Positions 1-8,120 of a stretch of 64,000 nucleotides of DNA are shown here, one piece after another; positions within the stretch are counted from its first letter, which is position 1, and each line of letters starts with the position of its first letter. Made by a program: the position numbers and the translations under genes. Origin of the DNA: Methylobacterium sp. J-070. Lineage in GTDB: Bacteria > Pseudomonadota > Alphaproteobacteria > Rhizobiales > Beijerinckiaceae. Below the pieces are notes generated by a model that saw only the letters and a list, made by a program, of their open reading frames with translations, was not told the origin of the DNA and made no database searches. The stretch lies in the NCBI RefSeq assembly GCF_022829385.1, contig NZ_JAKSXX010000123.1, positions 124,001-188,000 of the forward strand. Direction: 5' to 3'.

Positions 1-427
1 GCCGGCTGCCGATCTCCTCGGTGCCTTCCTCGATCCCGCGCATGCCGTCGGTGGCGCGCTGGAGGTCGCCCACGCAGGTGACGATGCCGGCGCGGGCCGT
101 CTCGGCGGTTTCAGCCGCCGAGGCGGAGCGGGCGGCGATCTCGCTCGTGGTCGCGGCGAGTTCCTCGCTGGCGGCCGCGATCAGCCGCGCCTGCTCGGCG
201 GTGCCGGAGGCATCGTTGGTCATCCAGCCGATCGAGACGCCCGCATCCGAAGCCGAAGCCGACAGGCGCGCCAGCAGGGGCAGCCACGTGCGATCGAAGG
301 CCGGACCGGTCGCGGGCGCCGGATTGGCGTCCGCCGACGCGACGATGGCCGCCTGGACAGGAGCGGCTGCCGCGCCAATCGGTTCGGCTCCGTCCCGCGC
401 GTGGCGCCTGCGGTACAAACCGAACAT
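1..427 (-). CDS. Chemoreceptor-like signalling protein, partial (3' end beyond the window)
   Basis: The gene starts at an ATG at 427 with an SD-like GGAG about 10 nt upstream and stays open to the left edge, so only about 142 N-terminal residues are visible. After a short basic N-terminus (MFGLYRRRHARDG) and an Ala/Pro-rich stretch comes an alanine/glutamate heptad region containing SEELAATTSEIAARS. That resembles the packing helix of methyl-accepting chemotaxis signalling domains. No membrane segment is seen, so the protein is probably a small soluble receptor-like protein. Family assignment is inference from the coiled-coil pattern; the diagnostic MCP hairpin tip would lie outside the window. 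Confidence 0.6.
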   Translation of the reverse strand, partial: MFGLYRRRHARDGAEPIGAAAAPVQAAIVASADANPAPATGPAFDRTWLPLLARLSASASDAGVSIGWMTNDASGTAEQARLIAAASEELAATTSEIAARSASAAETAETARAGIVTCVGDLQRATDGMRGIEEGTEEIGSR

Positions 428-570
428 GCGAGTCTTCTCCGAGGAATGATTCGAAGGCCAGTCTCGCACGGAATTTTCAATCAAAGATGAAGGACAGTCT
501 TATCTTTCTCTAATCGGTCTGAATGCCGGGGTTTTCGGCGCACGCTGAGCGATCCCGCGCTACGTCAGGT

Positions 571-593
571 CCCCCGGGGGCTCGCCCCGGGGG
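571..593 (-). terminator. Hairpin just downstream of rne
   Basis: A perfect 9-bp GC stem (CCCCCGGGG / CCCCGGGGG) with a 5-nt loop lies 10 nt past the rne stop codon. There is no clear U-run after it, so it may act as a 3' stabiliser or a weak terminator rather than a classical intrinsic terminator. Confidence 0.4.
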
Positions 594-603
594 TCGGCCG
601 GTT

Positions 604-3603
604 CTAGTCCCCGGTCAGCGCGGCCTTCGTGCGGGACCACCAGCCGGCACGCTTGGGGCGGTCCGGGTCGGCGGGCGGAGTCAGCACGACCGCCACCGGC
701 TCGGGCGCCGTTTCGCCGATGCCGCTCGCCGTCTCGGGCGTGGCGGCCTCCGGCTCCGACGCCACCGGGAGATCCACCACGGTCTCGCTGCGGCTTGGCG
801 GCGGTGCGGCCTCCACCGCCTCGGCCACGGCCTGCGCGCTCACCGGCTCCTCCGCCGATACGGCGATCGCATCGCCCGCCGCCTCCGGCGCGTCCTCCAG
901 CTCGGCCCCGTCGCGGGTCCGGCCTTCGCCGCGTCCGCGTCCGCCCCGGCGCCCGCGGCGACGGCGGCGTCCGCCCTCGTCCTCGGAGTGGCCGGACTCG
1001 TCCGGTCCGGCCACCGTCTCGTCGGGTTCCCGGGCCTCGGCCGCGACGGGATCGGCCGCCTCGGCCGGCTCATCGGACGCGGTCGCTTCCTCGCCGTCCC
1101 ACTCCTCGTCCCGGCCGTCCTCATCCGTGCGCTCGCCGGCCTGACGATCCTCCTCGGAGCGCCCGTCCGGGCGGCCGCCGCGCCGTCTCCGGCGCCGGCG
1201 CCGGCGGCGGCCGTCACCCCCCTCGTCGCGCGCACCGTCCTCGCGGGCCTCGGGCCGGCCTCCTTCGGCGCGGCCCTCTTCGGCCTCGCCCTCGGAATCC
1301 GCCTCGGCCGCGCCGTCGGCCTCATCGGCCTCCTCGTCCTCGTCCTCGAACTCGGTGGTGGGCGAGATCGCCTGGGCGCGCACGCCCGTCACCGGGCCCT
1401 CCGCCCGCTGGGCCGGCTCGCCGCGGTCGAGCTGGAAGGCCGCGGTGACGGCCAGCCGCTCGTCGGCCGCGATCGTGATGGTCACGCCGAAGCGCAGCTC
1501 CAGCTCGCGCAGGTGCCCGCGCTTCTGGTTGAGGATGTAGAGCGCCACCTCGGTGCGGGTGCGCAGGACGAGGTTGTGGCTCGCCGACTTGAGCAGCGCC
1601 TCCTCGATGGACCGGAGGATGTGGAGCGCCACCGACGCGGTGGCCCGCACGAAGCCCGAGCCGCCGCAATGCACGCAGGGGATCGAGGACGATTCGAGCA
1701 CGCCGGTGCGGATGCGCTGGCGGCTCATCTCCATGAGGCCGAAGGGCGAGATCCGGCCGACCTGGATGCGGGCGCGGTCGTTCTTCAGGCACTCGTTGAG
1801 CTTCTTCTCGACGGCGCGGTTGTTGCGCTTCTCCTCCATGTCGATGAAGTCGATCACGATCAGGCCCGCGAGGTCGCGCAGCCGGAGCTGCCGGGCGACC
1901 TCCTCGGCGGCCTCAAGGTTGGTCTTGAGGGCCGTGTCCTCGATGTCGTGCTCGCGGGTGGCGCGGCCCGAGTTCACGTCGATCGAGACCAGAGCCTCGG
2001 TCGGGTTGATCACCAAGTAGCCGCCGGACTTCAGCGACACGTGGCTCGAGAACATCGCGTCGAGCTGCTGCTCGACGCCGTAGCGGGCGAAGATCGGGGT
2101 CGGGTCGCGGTAGGGCTTCACGACCTTGGACTGACCGGGCATCAGCATCCGCATGAAGTCGTTGGCCTCGCGGTAGGCCTCCTCGCCGGCGACCAGAACC
2201 TCGTCGAGATCCTTGTTGTACAGGTCGCGGATCGCCCGCTTGATCAGCGAACCCTCCTCGTAGACCAGGGCCGGCGCCATCGAGGTCAGGGTCAGCTCCC
2301 GGACCGATTCCCAGAGGCGCATCAGGTACTCGAAGTCCCGGGCGATCTCGGGCTTGGAGCGCGACGCGCCGGCGGTGCGCAGGATCACCCCCATGCCGTC
2401 CGGCACCTCCAGGTCCTGCACGACCTCCTTGAGGCGCTTGCGGTCGGCGGCCGAGGTGATCTTGCGGGAGATCCCGCCGCCGCGGCCGGTATTGGGCATC
2501 AGCACCGAGTAGCGGCCGGCCAGCGACAGGTAGGTGGTAAGCGCCGCGCCCTTGGTGCCGCGCTCTTCCTTGACCACCTGCACCAGGATGATCTGGCGGC
2601 GCTTGATCACCTCCTGGATCTTGTACTGGCGGCGGTAATGGCGCGGGCGCTCGGGGATCTCGGCGAGCGCATCGCCGTTGCCGCCGACCTGGGCGATCCG
2701 CGGCTCGGCGTCGGGGTCGTCGGACTCCTCGTCCGAATCCTCGTCGTCCTCGGGCTCGTCGTCTTCGGACCCGTCGTCCTCGTCCTCATCGTCTTCGGAC
2801 TCGTCGTCCTCGGGCTCGTCCTCGTCGGACAGCTCGTCGGCCTCGCCGGTGGCCGGAAAGCTCCGGCCCGACGCCTCGGCGGCATCCTCCGCGACGGTCT
2901 CGGCCGGCGCGTCCGCCACGGTCAGCGCCTCCGCTACGGCGATCCGGGTCCCGGACTCGTCGGTGTCGTCGGACGCGGCGGCGTGCGCGTCTTCATGGGC
3001 GGCGGCATGGCCCGCGTCCTGGGCCGGCTCGGCGTGCGGCTCCGGGATGGCTCCGGCCTCGGTCTCGGACGCGAGGGCCTCCTCGAGGGCCTCGGGGTTC
3101 TCGGCGCGCGTATCGGGCAGGCCGGCGGGGGCGATCCCCGCCTCCGCGGGGATCCCGGCCTGATCGTCGGACAGACCCTCGGCGGGACGCGCCTCGGACG
3201 GATCCTCGGTGCTCACCGTCTCGTCGGTGCTGCGGACGCGGGCCTCCGCGCGGCGGCCGCGGGAGCGGCGCGGCGAGCGGCGGCGGCGCTCCTCGCGCTC
3301 GCGATGCTCCTCGGCGTCGCGGGCCTCCTCCTCCAGCAGCGCCTGCCGGTCCGCCAGGGGGATCTGGTAGTAGTCGGGATGGATCTCGTTGAAGGCCAGG
3401 AAGCCGTGGCGGTTGCCGCCGTACTCGACGAAGGCCGCCTGGAGCGACGGCTCCACCCGGGTGACCTTGGCGAGATAGATGTTGCCGCGCAGCTGGCGCC
3501 GGTTGGCGGCTTCGAAGTCGAACTCCTCGACCCTAGACCCGTGGACCGTGACGACCCGGGTCTCCTCCGGGTGCATCGCGTCGATCAGCATTTTGTTGGC
3601 CAT
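604..3603 (-). CDS. rne: Ribonuclease E (Rne/Rng family), 999 aa
   Basis: Essential endoribonuclease that starts mRNA decay and matures rRNA and tRNA, and scaffolds the degradosome. I chose the ATG at 3603 (MANKMLIDAMHPEETRV), which matches the family N-terminus; the frame is open for a further 76 basic residues upstream that look non-coding. The S1 domain begins near residue 38 (RRQLRGNIYLAKV) and is interrupted by roughly 240 residues of Arg-rich then extremely acidic sequence (2.70-2.84 kb) before resuming at ERPRHYRRQYKIQEV. The catalytic core carries VSIDVNSG and VIDFIDM, with the two metal-binding aspartates, and the zinc-link CVHCGG. The C-terminal third is low-complexity acidic and Arg-rich, as expected of a degradosome scaffold. 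The S1 insertion is known in alphaproteobacterial homologues; its length here is notable. Confidence 0.96.
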   Translation of the reverse strand: MANKMLIDAMHPEETRVVTVHGSRVEEFDFEAANRRQLRGNIYLAKVTRVEPSLQAAFVEYGGNRHGFLAFNEIHPDYYQIPLADRQALLEEEARDAEEHREREERRRRSPRRSRGRRAEARVRSTDETVSTEDPSEARPAEGLSDDQAGIPAEAGIAPAGLPDTRAENPEALEEALASETEAGAIPEPHAEPAQDAGHAAAHEDAHAAASDDTDESGTRIAVAEALTVADAPAETVAEDAAEASGRSFPATGEADELSDEDEPEDDESEDDEDEDDGSEDDEPEDDEDSDEESDDPDAEPRIAQVGGNGDALAEIPERPRHYRRQYKIQEVIKRRQIILVQVVKEERGTKGAALTTYLSLAGRYSVLMPNTGRGGGISRKITSAADRKRLKEVVQDLEVPDGMGVILRTAGASRSKPEIARDFEYLMRLWESVRELTLTSMAPALVYEEGSLIKRAIRDLYNKDLDEVLVAGEEAYREANDFMRMLMPGQSKVVKPYRDPTPIFARYGVEQQLDAMFSSHVSLKSGGYLVINPTEALVSIDVNSGRATREHDIEDTALKTNLEAAEEVARQLRLRDLAGLIVIDFIDMEEKRNNRAVEKKLNECLKNDRARIQVGRISPFGLMEMSRQRIRTGVLESSSIPCVHCGGSGFVRATASVALHILRSIEEALLKSASHNLVLRTRTEVALYILNQKRGHLRELELRFGVTITIAADERLAVTAAFQLDRGEPAQRAEGPVTGVRAQAISPTTEFEDEDEEADEADGAAEADSEGEAEEGRAEGGRPEAREDGARDEGGDGRRRRRRRRRRGGRPDGRSEEDRQAGERTDEDGRDEEWDGEEATASDEPAEAADPVAAEAREPDETVAGPDESGHSEDEGGRRRRRGRRGGRGRGEGRTRDGAELEDAPEAAGDAIAVSAEEPVSAQAVAEAVEAAPPPSRSETVVDLPVASEPEAATPETASGIGETAPEPVAVVLTPPADPDRPKRAGWWSRTKAALTGD

Positions 3604-4146
3604 GTCGAACTCTCGGCATGGCGGCCGACGTCGTTCTCCGTGCCCGTGGTCCCGGCGGCGCCTCGCGTGACCCGAAAGCGGTCGCGCATGGAGCCGGCCT
3701 CGTCGCCGAGGCGGCTGGGTTCGAGGGGAAATTGCCGTCAACCGCCGTTCGGCGCCGTGGGCGCCTGGGGTTGAACCTGGCCGGGTCGACCGACGGACCG
3801 GTACGACGCACGTCTTGCGCCTCCGGGGCACGCGCAGCGCTCTGCTGGGCCGTGCGTCCGTCCATCGTGGTCCCGACCTCGCGAAACAATCTCGGCCGGA
3901 GGGAACCGGCCGTGAATTCCTGGGTGCGACGGAGGATCTCCGCCGCGTCGTGCGACACCTGCCCGATCGGGGAAGACACCCGTCGCCGCCAGACAGGCCG
4001 ACAGGGCCCGCCGCGACACCGCGTCCGTCTTCGCAAGGAATTCGGCCGCGTCCGCGGGCCGTTGCGGCGGCCGGCGGGACCGGAAAGGGGTCGTCATCAT
4101 TACAGACGGCCGCGCGGATTTGGCAAGGGTCAAGCGTGAATAGATG
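3604..4146 (-). other. Gene-free rne leader region
   Basis: About 540 bp separate rne from the next gene on the same strand. Several frames are open on both strands, as expected at this GC content, but none shows family motifs or a convincing SD. If the promoter proposed at 4099-4126 is used, rne has a ~490-nt 5' UTR, comparable with the autoregulatory leader known for E. coli rne. Confidence 0.45.
4099..4126 (-). promoter_or_regulatory. Candidate sigma70-type promoter for rne
   Basis: Read on the minus strand, TTGCCA and TGTAAT are separated by 16 nt. It is the only reasonable pair I see in the leader; the call is by eye only. Confidence 0.3.
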
Positions 4147-4554
4147 TCACGGGGCTGTCACCCGCAGCGCCCGCGCTGCCATGCTTGGGGAGTGGTCCGT
4201 CGCTGTTCGAAACGCGCGGCTGAAATGGGCCGGATCCGCGTAACCCAACCGGGCCGCAACCTCGCCGATCGGCACATGGCCCGCGCGGAGCCATGCCTCC
4301 GCCCGGGCGACCAGCACCCGCGCGCGGATCTCCGCGAACGCGGTGCCCTCTGCTTCCAGGCGCCGTTGCAGCGTCCGGCGCGTCATCCCCAGCCTGTGGC
4401 AGAGGCCGTCGAGTTTCGGCTGGCCCCCGGCCTCACCCAGGTGGATCAACGCGCCGAGGCAGGCGGCCCAGTCTCCGGGGGCGGATCTCGCGTTGGGGAT
4501 CGAGCCGGCGGCCCGGTACCGCACACGGCGCGTGACGGCCGAGAAAGTGCACAC
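4147..4554 (-). CDS. Truncated AraC-family regulator (HTH domain only)
   Basis: The 135-aa product carries a recognisable AraC DNA-binding domain with two helix-turn-helices: LDGLCHRLGMTRRTLQRRL and GEVAARLGYADPAHFSRAF. The usual N-terminal sensor half (about 200 residues) is missing; instead there are about 30 unrelated residues beginning MCTFSAVTRR. The gene is therefore probably a remnant left by deletion, perhaps when the adjacent toxin-antitoxin pair arrived, although a short functional regulator cannot be excluded. It lies 28 nt downstream of the antitoxin gene in the same orientation. Confidence 0.7.
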   Translation of the reverse strand: MCTFSAVTRRVRYRAAGSIPNARSAPGDWAACLGALIHLGEAGGQPKLDGLCHRLGMTRRTLQRRLEAEGTAFAEIRARVLVARAEAWLRAGHVPIGEVAARLGYADPAHFSRAFRTATDHSPSMAARALRVTAP

Positions 4555-4582
4555 CGCCTGTCCTGGAGAGGCGTTGGAGCGG

Positions 4583-4864
4583 TTACGCCGCCACGGCGAG
4601 GCGCACGCCGAGAGCCCGCAGCACCCGCAGCAGCGTGTCGAGCGTCGGATTGCCGTTGTCGCTGAACGCCTTGTAGAGCGCCTCGCGGCTGATCCCCGTC
4701 TCGCGCGCGAGGGCCGACATGCCTTTCGACCGGGCGACGGTGTTGAGCGCCCGGAGGACCTCCTCCTGCGTCCCGTCCTCCAGATAGGTGTCGAGATAGG
4801 CCGCGATGTCCGCCGGGGTGTTCAGCACCTCGGCCGCGTCCCAGGGCTGTGTCTCGATGGCCAT
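4583..4864 (-). CDS. HigA-like antitoxin (addiction-module antidote, HTH)
   Basis: The 93-aa protein has the HTH segment MSALARETGISREALYKAF followed by NPTLDTLLRVLRALGVRL. This matches the 'putative addiction module antidote' family that pairs with phage Gp49-like toxins. Its role would be to bind and neutralise the upstream toxin and repress the operon. The start ATG at 4864 lies 3 nt after the toxin stop codon, so the two are co-translated in the toxin-first (HigBA) order. Confidence 0.85.
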   Translation of the reverse strand: MAIETQPWDAAEVLNTPADIAAYLDTYLEDGTQEEVLRALNTVARSKGMSALARETGISREALYKAFSDNGNPTLDTLLRVLRALGVRLAVAA

Positions 4865-4867
4865 CCC

Positions 4868-5194
4868 TCAAACCTCCCGCGCCATGGCTTTCGCGCGCTC
4901 GATGTCTTGGGCTTGCGAGCCCTTGTCACCACCGCACGGCAGGATCACGACGAGGTCGCCGCGCCGCTTGTGGTCGATCCGGTATCCTGGACCGAAATCG
5001 AGGCGCAGTTCGCTCACCCCGTCGCCGACCGACCTGGCATCGCCGGAATTGCCTCCGGCCAGACGATCGATCCGCTCGGTGATCCGCGCGCGTCCCTGGA
5101 TGTCTCGCAAGGCCGTCAGCCAAGCGATGAATTCCGGGGTCCGACGGACGTCGATCGTAACGGCTATAGATCGCGGACTGCTGCCAGATGTCAA
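4868..5194 (-). CDS. HigB/RelE-superfamily toxin (Gp49-like)
   Basis: A probable ribosome-dependent mRNA interferase of about 108 aa. Family signatures are RRTPEFIAWLTALRD, the basic RARITERIDRLA helix, ELRLDFGPGYRIDHKRRGDLVVILPCGGDK and the C-terminal DIERAKAMARE. The only start in frame before the conserved part is a TTG at 5194 with no good SD. That TTG also forms a TTGACA hexamer with TCTATA 18 nt further on, so promoter and start may overlap, and the true start is uncertain. It is followed by its antitoxin gene after 3 nt. Confidence 0.83.
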   Translation of the reverse strand: MTSGSSPRSIAVTIDVRRTPEFIAWLTALRDIQGRARITERIDRLAGGNSGDARSVGDGVSELRLDFGPGYRIDHKRRGDLVVILPCGGDKGSQAQDIERAKAMAREV

Positions 5195-5313
5195 CTCTGG
5201 TTCACAGATCTCCCGTCCGGGCGTGGGCCGGTGCGCCGCAGGTCGATTTGCGCCGGCCCGGCGTCGGGACCGTGCGGGAACCCGTCATGGTTGCCCGGAA
5301 CGGCGGGGCATCC

Positions 5314-6642
5314 TCATTCCGCCGCCGCAAGCTGCGGCGCCACGCCCGCGAGCGCCGCCGGTTTCGGGCCGCCGGTCGCCCAGTCGAGCAATTCCACCGT
5401 GTGGACGATCGGGATGCCGGTGCCCTTCCCGATCTGCGTGGCGCAGCCGATGTTGCCGGTGGCGATCACGTCGGGGCGGATGCGCTCGATGTTGGCGACC
5501 TTGCGGGCGCGCAGCTTGGCGGCGAGCTCCGGCTGCAGGATGTTGTAGGTCCCGGCCGAGCCGCAGCAGATGTGGCCCTCCGGCACGTCCTTGACGGTGT
5601 AGCCGGCCCGCTTGAGCAGCGCTTTCGGCTCGGTGCGGATCCCCTGACCGTGCTGCATCGAGCAGGCCGAGTGGTAGGCCACCACGAGGTCGCTCTCGGC
5701 GGTCGCCGCCAGGTCGAGCTGCGCCACGTACTCGGTGATGTCCTTGGCCAGCCCCGAGACCCGCCGCGCCTTCTCGGCGTAGGCCGGGTCGTCGCGGAAC
5801 ATGAAGCCGTAATCCTTGATCGTCGTGCCGCAGCCGGACGCCGTGACCAGGATCGCGTCGAGGCCCTTGGCGATCTCGGCGTCCCAGACGTCGATCGTGT
5901 GCTTGGCGTGGGCATGGGCCGAGGCCTCCTTGCCCATGTGATGGGTCAGCGCCCCGCAGCAGCCCTCCGCGGCGTGGATCACCTCGATCCCGTGCCGGTT
6001 GAGCAGGCGGATCGCCGCCGCGTTGAAGTCCGGCCGCAGCACGCTCTGGGCGCAGCCGCGCAGCAGGGCGACGCGTTTGGTCGCCGGCCCGGTCCCCGGC
6101 GGGAACCGGCCGGGCCGGTTGGTCGGCTCCCGGGGCGGCATCCCCGAAGGCGCGAGGTCGAGCATGGCGGCGAGGCGGTTGCCCACCCGCGGCAGCCGCG
6201 CCACCAGGCCCCGGACCGGTGCGCCGAGCTTGGCGGCGAGCAGCGCCAGCCGGAACCGGTTCGGATAGGGCAGGACCTGCGCCAGCAGGGCGCGCAGGAA
6301 CCGGTCGTCCGCCGGGCGGGCGTAGGTCGTCTCGATATGGGCGCGGGCGTGGTCGACGAGGTGCATGTAATGCACCCCCGACGGGCAGGTGCTCATGCAG
6401 GACAGGCAGGAGAGGCAGCGGTCGACGTGCTTGACCACCTCCTGGGAGGCGGGCTTCCCGCCCTCCAGCATGTCCTTGATCAGGTAGATCCGGCCGCGCG
6501 GGGAATCGAGCTCGTCGCCGAGCAGGAGGTAGGTCGGGCAGGTCGCCGTGCAGAAGCCGCAATGCACGCAGGTCCGCAGGATCTTCTCGGACGCCGCCAT
6601 GGCGGGGTCGGCGAGCTGGGCGGGGGCGAAGTTGGTCTGCAC
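5314..6642 (-). CDS. glcF: Glycolate oxidase iron-sulfur subunit GlcF
   Basis: Electron-transfer subunit of membrane-associated glycolate oxidase, which converts glycolate to glyoxylate. Two ferredoxin-type motifs are present, CVHCGFCTATCP and CLSCLSCMSTCP. Two cysteine-rich CCG domains follow, one with EGCCGAL and one with HICCGSAGTYN. I chose the GTG at 6642 (VQTNFAPAQL) because an AGGAAGAG SD lies about 5 nt upstream; the longer open frame reads through a palindromic intergenic element and starts with Pro-rich junk. It is downstream of glcE in the same orientation. glcD, the catalytic FAD subunit that usually leads the operon, is not in this window. Confidence 0.93.
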   Translation of the reverse strand: MQTNFAPAQLADPAMAASEKILRTCVHCGFCTATCPTYLLLGDELDSPRGRIYLIKDMLEGGKPASQEVVKHVDRCLSCLSCMSTCPSGVHYMHLVDHARAHIETTYARPADDRFLRALLAQVLPYPNRFRLALLAAKLGAPVRGLVARLPRVGNRLAAMLDLAPSGMPPREPTNRPGRFPPGTGPATKRVALLRGCAQSVLRPDFNAAAIRLLNRHGIEVIHAAEGCCGALTHHMGKEASAHAHAKHTIDVWDAEIAKGLDAILVTASGCGTTIKDYGFMFRDDPAYAEKARRVSGLAKDITEYVAQLDLAATAESDLVVAYHSACSMQHGQGIRTEPKALLKRAGYTVKDVPEGHICCGSAGTYNILQPELAAKLRARKVANIERIRPDVIATGNIGCATQIGKGTGIPIVHTVELLDWATGGPKPAALAGVAPQLAAAE

Positions 6643-6660
6643 GATCTCTTCCTGCCTGCT

Positions 6661-6771
6661 CTCCGCCCCCTCGTGGGGCGGAGTTGGAGGTGGGGTCGGT
6701 GCGGGAGGCACCGCGGCGCTCCATCCCGCACCGACCCGACCCCTGACCCCTCCCCACAGAGGGGGGAGGGG
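6661..6771. repeat. REP-like intergenic element of three hairpins
   Basis: Between glcE and glcF there are three consecutive dyads. The first is CTCCGCCCC/GGGGCGGAG at 6661-6683. The second is GGGTCGGTGCGGGA/TCCCGCACCGACCC at 6693-6706 and 6724-6737, a perfect 14-bp stem with a 17-nt loop. The third is an imperfect CCCCTCCCC/GGGGAGGGG pair at about 6747-6771. The layout is typical of dispersed extragenic palindromes and could stabilise or attenuate the glcEF transcript. Confidence 0.7.
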
Positions 6772-6778
6772 ATGAACC

Positions 6779-7966
6779 TCAAACGCCCGCGTACATCCGG
6801 CCCGGGTTGAGAACCCCGGCGGGATCGTGCGCCGCCTTGATCCCCGCGCTGATCCGCATCAGCGGTTCGGCCAGGGGCTGGAACACCGGCACGGCGGCGC
6901 GCACGGCATCGGGGGCACGGACCAGCGTGGCGTGGCCGCCCTGGGCCTGCACCGCCCGGCGCACCGTCCCGGCGCCGGCATCGCCGTCCGCGCCGGTGGC
7001 GAGCCAGACCAGGCCCCCGCCCCAGTCGAAGAACCAACGGGCGTCCCGCTCGGCCGCGATGGCCGCCGCCAGGGCCGGCCCGTGCGTCGGGGCGGTGGAG
7101 ATCCGCCACAGCGCGGCATCCCGGGGCTCGACGAGCGGTGCGGCGTCGCGCACCGACAGCCACAGGGCGGCGCCGGTCTCGCCATCGACGATCCCGGGCT
7201 GCCCGTAGCGCTTCAGCAGGCGGCCCAGCGCCCCCGTCCGGTAGTCGATGGAGTCCGAAAACCCCTCGAGGCGCATCAGCGTCCGCGCCTCGGGGGCGCC
7301 GATCCCGGCCGGCAGGTGGGCCGCGCCGGTCAGCTCGAAGGGCGAGCCCAGCGCCTCGGACAGGGCCGCGATCGCCCGGGCATCGTCCAGGCCGGAGAAG
7401 ACCAGGGTCGCCACGCGCTCGCTGGCCGGCAGGACCTTGAAGGTGACTTCGGTGAGGAAGCCCAGCGTGCCGTGGGCGCCCGCCATCAGCTTCACGAGAT
7501 CGAGCCCGGTGACGTTCTTCATCACCCGCCCGCCCGACTTGATCGCCTCGCCGCGCCCGTTGATGAAGCGGACGCCGATCAGGCTGTCGCGGGCCGCGCC
7601 GGCGTTGATCCGGCGGGGGCCGGCATTGTTGATCGCCGCCACCGCCCCGAGCGTCGGCGCGCCGGTGCTGCCGTAGAGGCCGCGCAGGTCCATCGGCTCG
7701 AAGGGGAGCATCTGCCCCCGGGACGCCAGCAGCGCCTCGATCTCGGCGAGCGGGGTCCCGGCCCGGGCGCCCACCACCATCTCGGCGGGCTCGTAGAGCG
7801 TGACCCCGGTGAGCGCCCGGGCCGAGAGCGTCGCGCTGTCCTGCGCGGGGCGGCCGAGCCCGGCCGCGGTGCCGCCGCCGGAAAGCCGCAGGCGCTCGCC
7901 GCGCCCGGCGGCTTCCCGCACGATCTCCCCGGCCTGCGCCTCGGTGCCGGGCTCGTAGACGCCCAT
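6779..7966 (-). CDS. glcE: Glycolate oxidase FAD-binding subunit GlcE
   Basis: The 395-aa protein has the FAD-binding PCMH-type fold of GlcE. Motifs include LRLSGGGTAAGLG, a Gly-rich segment at GLYGSTGAPTLGAVAAINNAG, and SGGRVMKNVTGLDLVKLMAGAHGTLGFLTEVTFKV. The C-terminus DPAGVLNPGRMYAG is the usual vanillyl-alcohol-oxidase family ending. The ATG at 7966 has a GGACGGAAG SD. It precedes glcF with only the palindromic element between them, so they are probably one transcript. The partner glcD is elsewhere. Confidence 0.93.
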   Translation of the reverse strand: MGVYEPGTEAQAGEIVREAAGRGERLRLSGGGTAAGLGRPAQDSATLSARALTGVTLYEPAEMVVGARAGTPLAEIEALLASRGQMLPFEPMDLRGLYGSTGAPTLGAVAAINNAGPRRINAGAARDSLIGVRFINGRGEAIKSGGRVMKNVTGLDLVKLMAGAHGTLGFLTEVTFKVLPASERVATLVFSGLDDARAIAALSEALGSPFELTGAAHLPAGIGAPEARTLMRLEGFSDSIDYRTGALGRLLKRYGQPGIVDGETGAALWLSVRDAAPLVEPRDAALWRISTAPTHGPALAAAIAAERDARWFFDWGGGLVWLATGADGDAGAGTVRRAVQAQGGHATLVRAPDAVRAAVPVFQPLAEPLMRISAGIKAAHDPAGVLNPGRMYAGV

Positions 7967-8120
7967 CGCTTCCGTCCCGGTGTAACTTGGATCTATTCCA
8001 GCAGGGGTGTCGCCGGAACCGGCGCGGGATTCAAGCGGAGGTGGAGTCGCGGGGTTTCAGCGGCGGGGTTTCCTCTGCGGCTCCGCTGTTCGACACCCCG
8101 TGCCGCGCGGTCGTCCTGAC

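Noticed and set aside
523..3774. A 1083-codon open frame on the plus strand across rne
   Set aside because: It is antisense to RNase E, is Gly/Leu/Arg/Val-rich without motifs and arises from the high GC of the real gene.
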